Assembly (NCBI GenBank): GCA_900617975.1
Contig: UZAE01000646.1
Span: 1-20,143, forward strand
Source of the DNA: Rodentolepis nana
Lineage: Eukaryota; Platyhelminthes; Cestoda; Cyclophyllidea; Hymenolepididae
Direction of reading: 5' to 3'
DNA: 20,143 bases
Made by a program: the position numbers and the translations under genes. Under the pieces are notes generated by a model, which had not been told where the DNA came from, did no database searches, and was given only the letters and a program-made list of their open reading frames with translations. Positions 20,097 to 20,143 of this stretch are shown here, piece after piece; the first letter of the stretch is position 1; each line of letters starts with the position of its first letter.

Positions 20097-20143
20097 CATC
20101 GTCTATATAACTGGCAAAAATTATATCTATCTTTTTTCCACCA

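Overview
The window looks like nuclear DNA of a parasitic flatworm, most likely a cestode (tapeworm), although a trematode cannot be excluded from sequence alone. The DNA is AT-rich. Genes are split into many exons by GT-AG introns, many of them only 29-42 nt long, with longer introns tending to lie further 3'. This pattern is known from schistosomes and tapeworms. All reading frames close with the standard nuclear code.

Layout: 1-634 holds two direct copies of a dispersed repeat of about 300 bp. A third, inverted copy at 19570-19887 is complete and flanked by a 14-bp near-perfect target-site duplication. From about 635 to 4969 I see no gene, only short simple-sequence tracts and one 10-bp inverted repeat. 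Then come five gene models. TIM17 (mitochondrial inner-membrane translocase subunit, minus strand, 3 exons, 205 aa) at 4970-6713 is head-to-head with an RBM5/RBM10-type splicing factor (plus strand, 13 exons, 931 aa) at 6976-11241. That gene converges on GPR89/GPHR (Golgi pH regulator, minus strand, 3 exons, 458 aa) at 11921-13395. After a gap of about 2 kb lie two plus-strand genes that I reconstructed from splice sites. The first, at 15441-15955 (4 exons, 135 aa), has a helix resembling a Sin3-interaction motif. The second, at 16862-18787 (7 exons, 511 aa), contains a segment resembling the GSKIP / clustered-mitochondria (CLU) N-terminal domain. Each has an AATAAA signal shortly downstream. 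A (TA)24 microsatellite lies between them.

How the genes relate: three are ordinary eukaryotic housekeeping genes (mitochondrial protein import, alternative splicing, Golgi acidification) with no shared pathway. The close head-to-head pair TIM17/RBM5 (262 bp between start codons) may share a promoter. The two right-hand genes are lineage-divergent and are the least understood part of the window.

The most notable points are: an additional RNA-recognition motif at the N-terminus of the RBM5/10 protein compared with the vertebrate layout; the retroposon-like repeat family bracketing the cluster; the micro-introns; and the two poorly recognised genes. Exon boundaries were assigned by hand from splice consensus, codon phase and protein-family continuity, and the phases close in all five models. 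No expression data or database search was available.
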